34,379 nucleotides of DNA from an uncultured Telmatospirillum sp. (GTDB lineage Bacteria; Pseudomonadota; Alphaproteobacteria; Rhodospirillales; Magnetospirillaceae). Below are positions 1 to 7,213 of this stretch, in pieces; positions within the stretch are counted from its first letter, which is position 1; each line of letters opens with the position of its first letter. The translations under genes were made by a program, and so were the position numbers. The notes under the pieces are model-generated. The model saw only the letters and a program-made list of their open reading frames with translations, did no database searches and was not told the origin of the DNA. The DNA lies in NCBI GenBank assembly GCA_903858635.1, contig CAIOJO010000218.1:1-34379 (forward strand), given 5' to 3'.

Positions 1-70
1 CCGTCCTTTGCTCCGCCTGCATACGCAGATAATGGATGAACCACTGACCGTCCCCCTGTGTGACACTCAC
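1..70 (-). CDS. possible 5' end of an unidentified gene leaving the window
   Basis: A GTG at 68-70 preceded by GAGG four bases upstream opens a frame that stays open to the window edge (23 codons). It includes the protein-like stretch QWFIHYLRMQAEQRT. The family is not recognisable from so little. It starts between the two arms of an inverted repeat and just beyond the truncated end of the giant repeat gene, so it could belong to an inserted element or be the next chromosomal gene. It may also be chance. Confidence 0.25.
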   Translation of the reverse strand, partial: MSVTQGDGQWFIHYLRMQAEQRT

Positions 71-118
71 TAAACCTCATAGCCCGAGGTTGTCGCAAGA
101 ATCATTGGCACACAGGGG
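53..118. repeat. 10-bp inverted repeat flanking 46 bp
   Basis: CCCCTGTGTG at 53-62 is the exact reverse complement of CACACAGGGG at 109-118. The right arm sits where the giant repeat gene loses similarity to its own repeat units (about position 117). The 46-base spacer and the lack of a T-run argue against a terminator. An insertion-element end or a site of rearrangement is possible but not shown. Confidence 0.55.
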
Positions 119-3100
119 TGGAGGAATTGACGGCGGAAACCCCGGTGACCGCCAGCGTAAAATTGCCGGTCAGGTCGGAGATGGCGGTGGCGTCAGCGGT
201 CAGTTGCGCGGCGGTCACCGACAGCGCCGGCGTGCCGCTATTGCTGAGCGCGATCGAGGACAGTTTCCCTGTCGCAGCGAGGGTTTGCAGGGCATCGAGA
301 TTGCTCGCCACATTGACCGCGCTGTCGAAAACGGCCACCGAGGACACATGCGACTGGGCCGCCACGGCGGACGAACTTGCCGCCGACGCCCCGGTAACCG
401 CCAGAGTATAATTCCCGGTGAGGTCGGACAGGGCGGTGGCATCGGCGGCCAATTGCCCGGCGGTCAGCGACAATGCCGGCGTGCCGCCATCGGTCAGGGC
501 GATCGACGTCATCTTGCCTGCCGCGGCAAGGGTTTGCAGGACGCCGAGATTGCTGGTCACATTGATCGCGCTGTCGGTCACGGAAAACGAAGACACATGC
601 GCCTGGGCCGCCACGGTTGAGGAATTGGCCGCGGACACGCCGGTGACCGTCAGGCCATAGCTGCCGGTAAGGTCGGACAAGGCGGTGGCATCGGCGGTCA
701 ATTGCGCGGCGGTCAGCGACAGCGTGCCGCCGCCGGTCACGGCGATCGAGGTCAGTTCGCCTGCCGCGGCGAGGATTTGCAGGGCACTGAGATTGCTCGC
801 CACATTGGCCGCGCTGTCGGACACCGCAACCGAGGCCAGCTTGCCTGTCGCGGCGAGGGTTTGCAGGGCACTGAGATTGCTCGCCACATTGACCGCATTG
901 TCGGCAACGGCCACCGAGGCCAGCTTGCCGGCCGCGGCCAGGGTTTGCAGGGCAGCGAGATTGCTCGCCACATTGACCGCGCTGTCGGACACGGCCACCG
1001 AGGACACATGCGACTGGGTCGCCACGGTGGAAGAATTGACCGCGGAAACTGCGGTGACTGCCAGCCCATAGCTGCCGGTAAGGTCGGACACGGCGGTGGC
1101 ATCGGCGGTCAATTGCGCGGCGGTCACCGACAGTGTCGGCGTGCCGCCGCCGGTCAGGGCGATCGAGGCCAGCTTGCCGGCCGCGGCGAGGTTTTGCAGA
1201 ACGGCGAGATTGCCCGTCACATTGGCCACGCTGTCGGATATGGCCACCGAGGACACATGGGTCTGGGTCGCCACGGTCGCGGCATTGCCGGCGGAAACCC
1301 CGCTAACCGCCAGCGCAAAATTGCCGGTGAGATCGGCCAAGGCGGCGGCATCGGCGGCCAATTGCGCGGCGGTCAGCGACAATGCCGGCGTGCCGCCGTC
1401 GCTCAGGACGATCGAGGCCAATTTCCCTGCCGTGGCGAGGCTTTGCAGGGCGGCGAGATTGCTCGCCACATTGGCCGCGAGGTCGGACACGGCCACCGAG
1501 GACACATGGCTCTGCGTCGCCACGTTGGCGGAATTGAGCGCGGAAACCCCGGTGATGGCCAGCCCGTAACTGCCGGTAAGGTCGGCCAAGGCAGCGGCAT
1601 CGGCGGCCAATTGTGCGGAGGTCAGCGACAGCGTCGGCGTGCCGCCGTCTGTCAAGGTGATCGACAATCGGCTCGCCGTGGCCAGGTTTTGCAGGGCGGC
1701 GAGAGCGGCGACCACATTGGCCGCCAGGTCGGCCACCGCGACCGAGGCCAGTTTCCCTGATGCGGCAAGGGTTTGCAGGGCGGCAAAATTGCCCGCCACA
1801 TTGACCGCGCTGTCGAAAACGGCCACCGAGGCCAGTTTCCCTGCCGCGGCGAGGTTTTGCAGGGCGGCGAGATTGCTCGCCACATTGGCCGCCAGATCGG
1901 ACACGGCCACCGAGGATACATGCGCCTGGGTCGCCACAATGGAGGAATTGAGCGCGGAAACCCCGGTAACCGCCAAGGTAAAACTGCCGGTGAGGTTGGA
2001 CAAGGCGGTCGCATCAGCGGTCAATTGGGCAGCGGTCACCGACAGCGCCGGCGTGCCGCCGTCGGTCAAGGCGATCGAGGACAGCTTGCCTGCCGCGGCG
2101 AGGTTTTGCAGGGCGGCGAGATTGCTCGCCACATTGGCCGCCAGGTCGGTCACGGCAAGCGACGCCACTTGCGCATTGGCCGCCACGACGGACGAACCGG
2201 CCGCCGACACCCCGGTCACCACCAGCGTATAGTTTCCGGTGATGGCGGCCAAAGCCGTGCTGTCAGCCGCCAGCTGCGCCGCGGTGAGGACCAGTGTACC
2301 GCTGCTGCTCAGGTTGATCGACGACAGCTTGCCTGCCGCCGCCAGGGTCTGCAGTGCGTTCAGGTTGGCGGCGACGTTTGCCGCGTTGTCCGACACCGAC
2401 AGCGAAGACACATGGGACTGCCCGGCCACCGCGGAGGCGCCGGAGGCAGCAACGCCGGTTACGGAGAGGGCAAAATTCCCGGTGATATCCGCCAGAGCGG
2501 CGGTGTCGGCGGCCAATTGATTGGCCGTAACGGTCAATGTCCGGGTGTCGGTCAAGGCGATCGAACCCAGATGTCCATTGCTGGCCAGAGTCTGCAGAAG
2601 ATCGAGATTGCTTTGAATATTCTGTGCCGTGTCTGAAACCGTCGCCGATGCAACGGGAGTGCCGGCCTGGTAGGCGGCGACGACGCTCGATGCCGACACC
2701 CCCACCACGCTCACCGAAAACGTTTCCGCGGCCGACAATCCACTCTGATCGGTGGCGGTGACCGTGATGCCGAAATTGGCCGCATTGACGGGCACAATGC
2801 CACTGAAGGTATCTGTCGCGGCATTGAAGGTCAGCCAGGAGGGAAGCGCCGCTCCATTCGATTGCTTGGCGGCATAGGTCAGGGTCTGGTTCTGGGGATC
2901 GGCAAAGCTGCCGGGGATCGACAAATTGACGGTCTGTCCGACCTGCCAGCTCTGGTTGGCTGTCGGGGTCGTCACGGTCGGACGGAGATTTATCCCGATC
3001 AGCGAGCCACCGGCGCCGTCTGGCGCCACGGAGAAACTACTGGCCGGAGCATTCGGAAGGGAAAGCGTCGCAACAACGCTTCCATTATTTGTAATAGTGA

Positions 3101-3962
3101 GCACATTATTGGCATAGCTCGCAGCAGTCGCGGCCTTCCCCTGCAAATCTATGACGTCTCCAACCACGACTCCGGTTATTCCGCCAGTGAAGCTGGCGGT
3201 TGGCGCCAGGTCCAAGGTCCCGGCGGCACCTTGGAAGTGGACCGTCTGCTGGGAATCGACAGTCCCGGCGACGCTCAGCGTCGTGCCATCGTCGATGAGA
3301 ATTGTGCCGGTCGCAGCTCCTTGCGACTTGATTGCCCCGCCTTGGGCGACGGTCAATGTCCCTGCCGTCACCTCGATGCTCGACTGGTCTATGATCGTCG
3401 CGGCGATGGTGGTTGAAGCGCCGAACTTGAGCGCCCCATTGCTTCCGCTGACCGTAGTGGTGCCGGCAAAGCTTAACGTGCCCCCGGTGAAAGTAAATTG
3501 GTCCAGGAAAACCAGCTGGCTGTTCGCCGTTCCCGAGAACGCCGAAGCACTCGACGACCCACTATAAAAAGGTTCAATGGTCAGAACGGATCCAGACAGC
3601 AGTTGGATGCTGCCGGTATTGGCAAAAGTTCCGAATATTTCGGAGGGACCGCCTTGAACGAGAAAAGTTCCGGCGTTCGTCACCGAGTTCGCAAAAACCG
3701 ACGAGGCCTGGAAGGTCAACGTTGCGCCATTTGCATTCGAAATTGCGCAGGTACCGTCTGCATCGGTGATTGCATTGGACAAATAGTATCCGCCGCCACC
3801 ACTGACAGTCATTGACCCCGTATTGACCAGGATTACGCCACGCACGAGGGATAGACTGCCCACGTCACTGGCGTCTGCGGAAATGGAACTCGTCCCAGTC
3901 ACGTTCCATGTGCCAGGGCCGGTCAAGGTCTGGCCGCTCAAATTTCCGGTTACTGTGGTCAT
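102..3962 (-). CDS. giant beta-strand repeat protein, C-terminus apparently truncated
   Basis: The product is about 1286 aa and rich in Ala, Ser, Thr, Val and Leu. Residues 1-330 are short beta-strand repeats resembling the filamentous, beta-helical part of surface adhesins. Residues about 334-420 look like a putative-Ig (He_PIG/cadherin-like) domain with LPSWLTFNAATDTFSGIVP. The rest is nine copies of an 83-aa unit carrying ANVASNL, LTADATALSDLTG and VTGVSA motifs. No N-terminal signal peptide is visible, which would fit type I secretion, but the C-terminal region where such a signal would sit is absent. The ninth unit breaks off after VSAVNSST and ends PVCQ-stop, so the gene is probably cut. 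ATG at 3960-3962 was chosen; a TTG at 4017-4019 is an in-frame alternative. Function is unknown; a surface or secreted adhesin-like protein is inferred. Confidence 0.75.
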   Translation of the reverse strand: MTTVTGNLSGQTLTGPGTWNVTGTSSISADASDVGSLSLVRGVILVNTGSMTVSGGGGYYLSNAITDADGTCAISNANGATLTFQASSVFANSVTNAGTFLVQGGPSEIFGTFANTGSIQLLSGSVLTIEPFYSGSSSASAFSGTANSQLVFLDQFTFTGGTLSFAGTTTVSGSNGALKFGASTTIAATIIDQSSIEVTAGTLTVAQGGAIKSQGAATGTILIDDGTTLSVAGTVDSQQTVHFQGAAGTLDLAPTASFTGGITGVVVGDVIDLQGKAATAASYANNVLTITNNGSVVATLSLPNAPASSFSVAPDGAGGSLIGINLRPTVTTPTANQSWQVGQTVNLSIPGSFADPQNQTLTYAAKQSNGAALPSWLTFNAATDTFSGIVPVNAANFGITVTATDQSGLSAAETFSVSVVGVSASSVVAAYQAGTPVASATVSDTAQNIQSNLDLLQTLASNGHLGSIALTDTRTLTVTANQLAADTAALADITGNFALSVTGVAASGASAVAGQSHVSSLSVSDNAANVAANLNALQTLAAAGKLSSINLSSSGTLVLTAAQLAADSTALAAITGNYTLVVTGVSAAGSSVVAANAQVASLAVTDLAANVASNLAALQNLAAAGKLSSIALTDGGTPALSVTAAQLTADATALSNLTGSFTLAVTGVSALNSSIVATQAHVSSVAVSDLAANVASNLAALQNLAAAGKLASVAVFDSAVNVAGNFAALQTLAASGKLASVAVADLAANVVAALAALQNLATASRLSITLTDGGTPTLSLTSAQLAADAAALADLTGSYGLAITGVSALNSANVATQSHVSSVAVSDLAANVASNLAALQSLATAGKLASIVLSDGGTPALSLTAAQLAADAAALADLTGNFALAVSGVSAGNAATVATQTHVSSVAISDSVANVTGNLAVLQNLAAAGKLASIALTGGGTPTLSVTAAQLTADATAVSDLTGSYGLAVTAVSAVNSSTVATQSHVSSVAVSDSAVNVASNLAALQTLAAAGKLASVAVADNAVNVASNLSALQTLAATGKLASVAVSDSAANVASNLSALQILAAAGELTSIAVTGGGTLSLTAAQLTADATALSDLTGSYGLTVTGVSAANSSTVAAQAHVSSFSVTDSAINVTSNLGVLQTLAAAGKMTSIALTDGGTPALSLTAGQLAADATALSDLTGNYTLAVTGASAASSSAVAAQSHVSSVAVFDSAVNVASNLDALQTLAATGKLSSIALSNSGTPALSVTAAQLTADATAISDLTGNFTLAVTGVSAVNSSTPVCQ
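117..2700 (-). repeat. tandem array of nine ~249-bp coding repeats with 84-bp sub-repeats
   Basis: The coding strand repeats a unit of about 83 codons. The marker GAGGACACATG (plus strand) recurs at about 249-bp spacing in several places, for example near 1001, 1249 and 1498. Units four and seven each contain two extra 28-codon sub-repeats of the KLASVAVSDSAANVASNL type, so the array has grown at two scales. Units in the middle are the most alike, as expected from unequal crossover. Confidence 0.85.
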
Positions 3963-3970
3963 CGCTATCA

Positions 3971-3992
3971 AGCCCCCGGAATCCCCGGGGCT
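3971..3992 (-). promoter_or_regulatory. inverted repeat over the ribosome binding site of the giant gene
   Basis: On the minus strand AGCCCCGG and CCGGGGGCT can pair, with one bulged G, around a short loop. The 3' arm contains the GGGGG that lies 10 bases before the chosen ATG. Pairing would hide this weak Shine-Dalgarno sequence. A functional role is only inferred. Confidence 0.3.
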
Positions 3993-4129
3993 GATCGTAC
4001 CACCGACCGCAGGTCGCAACGTAGATCATTCACGTCCCGGCCCGCCGAGCGATCGACAGAGCGCACCAAGGCGAGCGTACCGAGGGCACCGCCCGTCAGC
4101 TTTCCGACGCCAAAGTCCCGTGTGCGATA

Positions 4130-4205
4130 TGGTGGGCGGTGACGGGCTCGAACCGCCGACATCCTGCGTGTAAAGCAGGCGCTCTACCAACTGAGCTAAC
4201 CGCCC
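4130..4205 (-). tRNA. tRNA-Val(UAC), CCA encoded
   Basis: Read on the minus strand, this 76-base sequence folds as a full cloverleaf. The acceptor arms are GGGCGGT and ACCGCCC. The D arm is GCTC-AGTTGGTA-GAGC, and the anticodon stem CCTGC/GCAGG holds the loop TTTACAC (anticodon TAC). The variable loop is ATGTC and the T arm is GGCGG-TTCGAGC-CCGTC with one G-T pair. The discriminator A and a genomically encoded CCA follow. It is intact. The phage genes lie on its 5' side, which is not where tRNA-targeting integrases normally leave a prophage. Confidence 0.97.
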
Positions 4206-4215
4206 GACCGAGGTT

Positions 4216-4244
4216 CTTCTAGGCGGTTTCGCTGGTTTTGGCAA
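4216..4244 (-). promoter_or_regulatory. sigma70-like promoter of tRNA-Val
   Basis: On the minus strand TTGCCA (4244-4239) and TAGAAG (4221-4216) are separated by exactly 17 bases, with the -10 box about 10 bases before the tRNA. This matches a housekeeping promoter. Its integrity indicates that chromosomal sequence reaches at least to about 4245 on this side. Confidence 0.65.
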
Positions 4245-4271
4245 TGGGGCGAGAAGAACGAAAGTGCGCCA

Positions 4272-4312
4272 TTCTCCGCAGTTCTCCGGAACGATCACCG
4301 GAAAATCACCGG
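4272..4312. repeat. paired short direct repeats between tRNA and prophage
   Basis: The plus strand carries TTCTCCG at 4272 and 4282 (10-bp step), then ATCACCGG at 4294 and 4305 (11-bp step). Helically phased repeats of this kind are typical of protein-binding sites such as integrase arm sites or operators. They lie in the 160-bp stretch between the tRNA (ending 4205) and the last phage gene (ending 4366), where the phage-chromosome junction is expected. Nothing else recognisable lies there apart from the tRNA promoter. Confidence 0.4.
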
Positions 4313-4365
4313 ACTGGGTTCGCGCTACGTTCGCTGGGCGGCGTGGATGTCGCATATATATAGAG

Positions 4366-4665
4366 TCAGCGCACCTCGAGGCGCCCAAGGCGCTCCTCGA
4401 TCCTGGTGATCAGTTCGTGATCGCGTTGGGCGCGGCGCTCAGCCTTCCGGCCGGCCACCTCCTGCCCCATCATGATCACCGACAGCAGCACCAGCTGCAG
4501 GTAGTTGCTCGACAGCCACGCGACGAACGGGCCGGCCTTCGGCCAGAGCTCGCCGGCGACGGCGATAAAGTTGAAGACGATGAAGCAGGCCAAGGTGGCC
4601 ACCGCCCGGGTGATATGGACGGCAATCCGTTCGCCGAAACGGTTGATGCGACCGAGTATCCTCAC
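4366..4665 (-). CDS. small two-helix membrane protein at the end of the phage operon
   Basis: The 99-aa product has a basic N-terminus, a hydrophobic segment at about residues 20-39 (AVATLACFIVFNFIAVAGEL), a second at about 53-68 (SNYLQLVLLSVIMMGQ), and a charged C-terminal helix that may be coiled coil. The SNYLQLVLLSVIMMGQ stretch resembles DUF1003-like small membrane proteins, but this is a resemblance by eye. The GTG start overlaps the preceding stop as GTGA, so it is translationally coupled to the nucleotidyltransferase-like gene. It is the last gene of the phage block and could be a lysis accessory or a lysogenic-conversion protein. Confidence 0.65.
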   Translation of the reverse strand: MRILGRINRFGERIAVHITRAVATLACFIVFNFIAVAGELWPKAGPFVAWLSSNYLQLVLLSVIMMGQEVAGRKAERRAQRDHELITRIEERLGRLEVR

Positions 4666-5018
4666 TTCAACATCCCCTCCATGTAGACCGCCGTCGGCAT
4701 GACGGCCAAGTCGATATACGGGCCGCCGCCCAAGTGAAAGGCCCAGCACAGCCGGCCATGTGGCTTGCGGCGTGGGAATTCGCGGTGTTCGTGAGGGGCC
4801 AGGAAGGCGTAGCCAACGACTTCTTCCGCCTTGGCGCGGATAGCCTCGGCCAGCACGGGCGCCAGCGAGGCTTCGGGAACCCATGGGGCGGCGATCAGAT
4901 CGATGTCGCGGGCAAGGCTGCCGTGCACCGCGAGCGCGTAACCGTGCTCTTTGGCGGCGGCGCGTAATGGTTCGATCAGGCGATCCGCATAAGAACGGCA
5001 TCGCTCGGCGTCGGTCAT
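4662..5018 (-). CDS. nucleotidyltransferase-like phage protein
   Basis: The 118-aa product has HGSLARDIDLI at residues 32-42 and YIDLAVM at 101-107. This recalls the GS...DxD plus distal Asp signature of Pol-beta-type nucleotidyltransferases (candidates Ser34, Asp38, Asp40, Asp103). The gap between GS and DxD is three residues, shorter than the usual eight or more, so activity is uncertain. Short proteins with the HGSLARDIDLIA motif occur in phage accessory regions; their substrate is unknown to me. The ATG at 5016-5018 overlaps the upstream stop as ATGA. A GTG at 5025-5027 is an alternative start. Confidence 0.7.
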   Translation of the reverse strand: MTDAERCRSYADRLIEPLRAAAKEHGYALAVHGSLARDIDLIAAPWVPEASLAPVLAEAIRAKAEEVVGYAFLAPHEHREFPRRKPHGRLCWAFHLGGGPYIDLAVMPTAVYMEGMLK

Positions 5019-5359
5019 GCGGGGCACGGCAGTACACCGTCGGGAAGATCCGGAAGCGGAACCGTCTGGCCGGCCAATTCGTGAGTGCTGTCGGGCAGGA
5101 ACTGAAGTTGGCCAGCCTTCAGAAAATAGTGACAGGCCTCGTCCTTCAGCCCGGCCTCATCCTCAAGCTTGCTCCACTCGCACCGGATATTGACGCTCGG
5201 GCTGAAGGTCGGCGTGTCGACGTTGCCGTCAAAGGTCCACTGCGCGCCGCAATCGTTCGGCGATCCGACATGGATGACGTGCATTTCCTTGCAGCCAGGG
5301 CACCAATGACCGTAGGCACTTCCAGCCACTGAGCGAAGTTTGGCGCTGAGCTTCCCCAT
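5015..5359 (-). CDS. DUF6527-family phage protein
   Basis: The 114-aa product carries WCPGCKEMHVIHV (Cys20, Cys23), WTFDGNVDTPTFSPSV, a CHYFL segment and LAGQTVPLPDLP near the C-terminus. These motifs match a widespread small phage protein family (DUF6527) that may bind metal through Cys and His. Its role is unknown. It begins one base after the lipase stop and ends in an ATGA overlap with the nucleotidyltransferase-like gene, so the three are probably co-translated. Confidence 0.8.
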   Translation of the reverse strand: MGKLSAKLRSVAGSAYGHWCPGCKEMHVIHVGSPNDCGAQWTFDGNVDTPTFSPSVNIRCEWSKLEDEAGLKDEACHYFLKAGQLQFLPDSTHELAGQTVPLPDLPDGVLPCPA

Positions 5360-5360
5360 A

Positions 5361-5978
5361 TCAGGCCACCGTCGCCCGGACCGCCTCGACGACGCCGGCC
5401 ATCAGATGATCTGCCACATTGGGGAAGGGCTCGGCCGCGGTGCCGATCTGGGTAAGCGGCGCCGGGTGAGCCCACGGGAACAACAGGCGCGGCACCATCG
5501 GAACGATGTCGTTGCCCTTGGCGAACAGGAAGAGCCGGACGCCATGCTGGCGCAGCAGCTCGCCGAGCTTGGCGTCGGCGCTGACCCGCGGCGGTTCGAA
5601 CGCGAAGACCGCCCGCGGCGGCCGCCCAGCCAGGCACAGATAGCCGGCAAGGACCAGGGCCAGTGCGGCGCCTTCACTATGGCCAACCAGGATGATCGGC
5701 GGCGGAACCGTGGCCGCCTTTGCCTCGACGGCGGCGCGGATCGCCAGCGCGGCGTCGTTGAACCCTTTGTGGAGCCGGCCGAGCTCCGTCAAGGTGACGG
5801 CGCAATCGAGATCGGCCAGCCAGCAAGCGACGTTGTTGGTGCCCGGAAAGGCGAATGCCGTGCCGTCGATGGTCGACTCGATGATGGCACGCGCGGCCGA
5901 GCTCTCGTCGCCGATCTGCGGGATCGACGTATAGGCGTCCTGCGCCAACAGCGCATAGGTCAGGGGGTTGAGTTCCAT
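5361..5978 (-). CDS. class 3 lipase / alpha-beta hydrolase
   Basis: The 205-aa product has the landmarks of a class 3 lipase. FPGT at residues 44-47 lies in the oxyanion region, HKGF at 70-73, and the nucleophile elbow GHSEG at 99-103 (Ser101). Asp157 in GNDIVP and His191 in VADH complete a candidate triad. No signal peptide is seen, so it would stay in the cytoplasm or leave at lysis. It sits among the lysis and accessory genes. Phage lipases are known to attack envelope lipids at lysis (mycobacteriophage LysB); here the substrate and a role in lysis or lysogenic conversion are inferred. Confidence 0.85.
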   Translation of the reverse strand: MELNPLTYALLAQDAYTSIPQIGDESSAARAIIESTIDGTAFAFPGTNNVACWLADLDCAVTLTELGRLHKGFNDAALAIRAAVEAKAATVPPPIILVGHSEGAALALVLAGYLCLAGRPPRAVFAFEPPRVSADAKLGELLRQHGVRLFLFAKGNDIVPMVPRLLFPWAHPAPLTQIGTAAEPFPNVADHLMAGVVEAVRATVA

Positions 5979-6005
5979 TTCAGGGCCTCGAATTCGGGAG
6001 GGGAG

Positions 6006-6578
6006 TTATTCCGGCGGGAGGTGGGCAGCCTGGAGCATGGCGGCATAGGCGACGCCGGTCGCCGCGTCTTGCGCCGACCATTCGGCGGCGGTCGGATCGC
6101 GATGGGCGGCCGTCATTATCCCCAGCCGAGATCGGAGGTCGGCGAGCCGCGCTCGAGCAGCGCCCAGGCGCTGCATCCTGGTGGTCGCGTCGTCGACCAG
6201 GTCGACCACGACATTGCCATTGGCCGCCGGCACGCTGATTCCCTCGGCCGACTCCGCCACCAGGACAAGGCCGAGGACCGCCTCGCCGACGATGGAGAGC
6301 GCCCGGCCGGTATCAGCGCCCTGCCCCATCGCCCTTCGGGCATCCTCGGTGGCGGCATGGGCGACGCGGACGCTGTCGACCAGGCTGGCAATGGTGATCG
6401 GGTCGGCCTTGGCCTGGACCACGTAGACCTGGACCCAATTGGCGGCCGCCTCGACGACGGCCGCGGCTCGATAGACCTGTTGGCCGGACGTGTCTGCCGG
6501 GGCGATCGACACGTCGGTGATGGCGGCACAGCCCGCCAGGATCATCACCAAGCCGAGGTTGGCCAGCCAGCTCCTCAC
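6006..6578 (-). CDS. lipoprotein of unknown function (second of a pair)
   Basis: The 190-aa product starts MRSWLANLGLVMILAGCAA, a short basic signal followed by a hydrophobic stretch and the lipobox LAGC (Cys17). A lipid-anchored envelope protein is therefore predicted. The mature part is mainly alpha-helical and Ala/Val rich, with no recognised domain. The ATG overlaps the stop of the upstream lipoprotein gene (ATGA), so the two are probably made together. A role in outer-membrane disruption or superinfection exclusion is possible but not shown. The protein is larger than typical o-spanins. Confidence 0.7.
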   Translation of the reverse strand: MRSWLANLGLVMILAGCAAITDVSIAPADTSGQQVYRAAAVVEAAANWVQVYVVQAKADPITIASLVDSVRVAHAATEDARRAMGQGADTGRALSIVGEAVLGLVLVAESAEGISVPAANGNVVVDLVDDATTRMQRLGAARARLADLRSRLGIMTAAHRDPTAAEWSAQDAATGVAYAAMLQAAHLPPE

Positions 6579-7138
6579 GAAGCGGCGGCCGCCCCGACCG
6601 CCTGGATCAGCTGGTCTTCGGCCTGGATTGTCTTGAGGACGGCCGTAAAATCCTCGGCGGTCGGCTGGTAGCCGCCATTGACCTTTTCCACCGCCACAAT
6701 CACCGCCGGCAGGCTGCCGAGGGCGGAAATACCAGCCGCCTCGGCCAAGGCCGTTGCGTTGGGCCCGGCCCCGCCGCCGCTGGCGCTCAGCAGCTGCTGC
6801 AGCGAAGACGCCGCGCCGGCGGCGGCGCCGGACAATCCACTGAGCGCCTGCGCGGTTCCGCTGCCGCCGGCGACGTAAGCCTGGCCGGCGCCGACCAGGC
6901 CGGCGGTGGCCGAGGCTTCCCCAGCCTTGACCGCGGCGACTTCCTTCGCCGACAGCGACGGTTGCTTGGCCACGGCCAGGGCGACCTGTTGCGCCGCCTC
7001 ATAGGTGACCAGGCCCACATACGCATTTTGCGCGTAGGTCCAGGCCGGGGCCGGCGTGGTCATGCTGCAGGCCGGAAGGGCCATGGCGAGAAGTCCGGCA
7101 CAGAGGCCGAAAAGGGCAGTTCGGAAGGATGCGCGCAT
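6575..7138 (-). CDS. lipoprotein of unknown function (first of a pair)
   Basis: The 187-aa product has an N-terminal signal (basic MRASFRTALFG, then a hydrophobic run) and the lipobox LPAC (Cys24), followed by SMTTPAPAW. The mature part is Ala/Gly rich, with a predicted helical region around residues 40-75 and a low-complexity glycine segment around 90-125. No family is recognised. GGAG eight bases before the ATG gives a good ribosome binding site. The gene follows a terminator-like stem-loop at 7154-7185, so it may have its own promoter. Confidence 0.7.
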   Translation of the reverse strand: MRASFRTALFGLCAGLLAMALPACSMTTPAPAWTYAQNAYVGLVTYEAAQQVALAVAKQPSLSAKEVAAVKAGEASATAGLVGAGQAYVAGGSGTAQALSGLSGAAAGAASSLQQLLSASGGGAGPNATALAEAAGISALGSLPAVIVAVEKVNGGYQPTAEDFTAVLKTIQAEDQLIQAVGAAAAS

Positions 7139-7153
7139 CAGAAAATCTCCATC

Positions 7154-7185
7154 AAAAAGGGGGCACCCCCTATCGGGATGCCCCC
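7154..7185 (-). terminator. rho-independent terminator-like stem-loop
   Basis: On the minus strand GGGGGCA and TGCCCCC form a 7-bp stem around a 13-base loop, followed immediately by TTTTT. It lies between the Ig-like small gene and the first lipoprotein gene. Confidence 0.8.
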
Positions 7186-7213
7186 TCGATCGCTCATTCG
7201 GGACGGACCGTGA

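Noticed and set aside
53-118. Inverted repeat as a transcription terminator of the giant gene
   Set aside because: The arms are 46 bases apart and no T-run follows, so a rho-independent terminator is unlikely.
117-2700. Regular repeats as a CRISPR array
   Set aside because: The period is about 249 bp (with 84-bp sub-repeats), the repeats are protein-coding throughout and there are no unique spacers.
4130-4205. tRNA-Val as the phage attachment site
   Set aside because: The phage genes lie on the 5' side of the tRNA and the tRNA promoter is intact, whereas tRNA-targeting integration normally leaves the prophage at the 3' end. No repeat of the tRNA 3' end was seen inside the phage part.
4026-4388. 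Open frame reading RLAQLVERLLYTQDVGGSSPSPPT over the tRNA
   Set aside because: This is the usual false protein produced by translating a tRNA-Val gene; the cloverleaf is complete.
6006-7138. The two lipoproteins as an i-spanin/o-spanin pair
   Set aside because: Both have lipoboxes and neither has an inner-membrane anchor with a periplasmic coiled coil, so the two-component spanin layout is not met.
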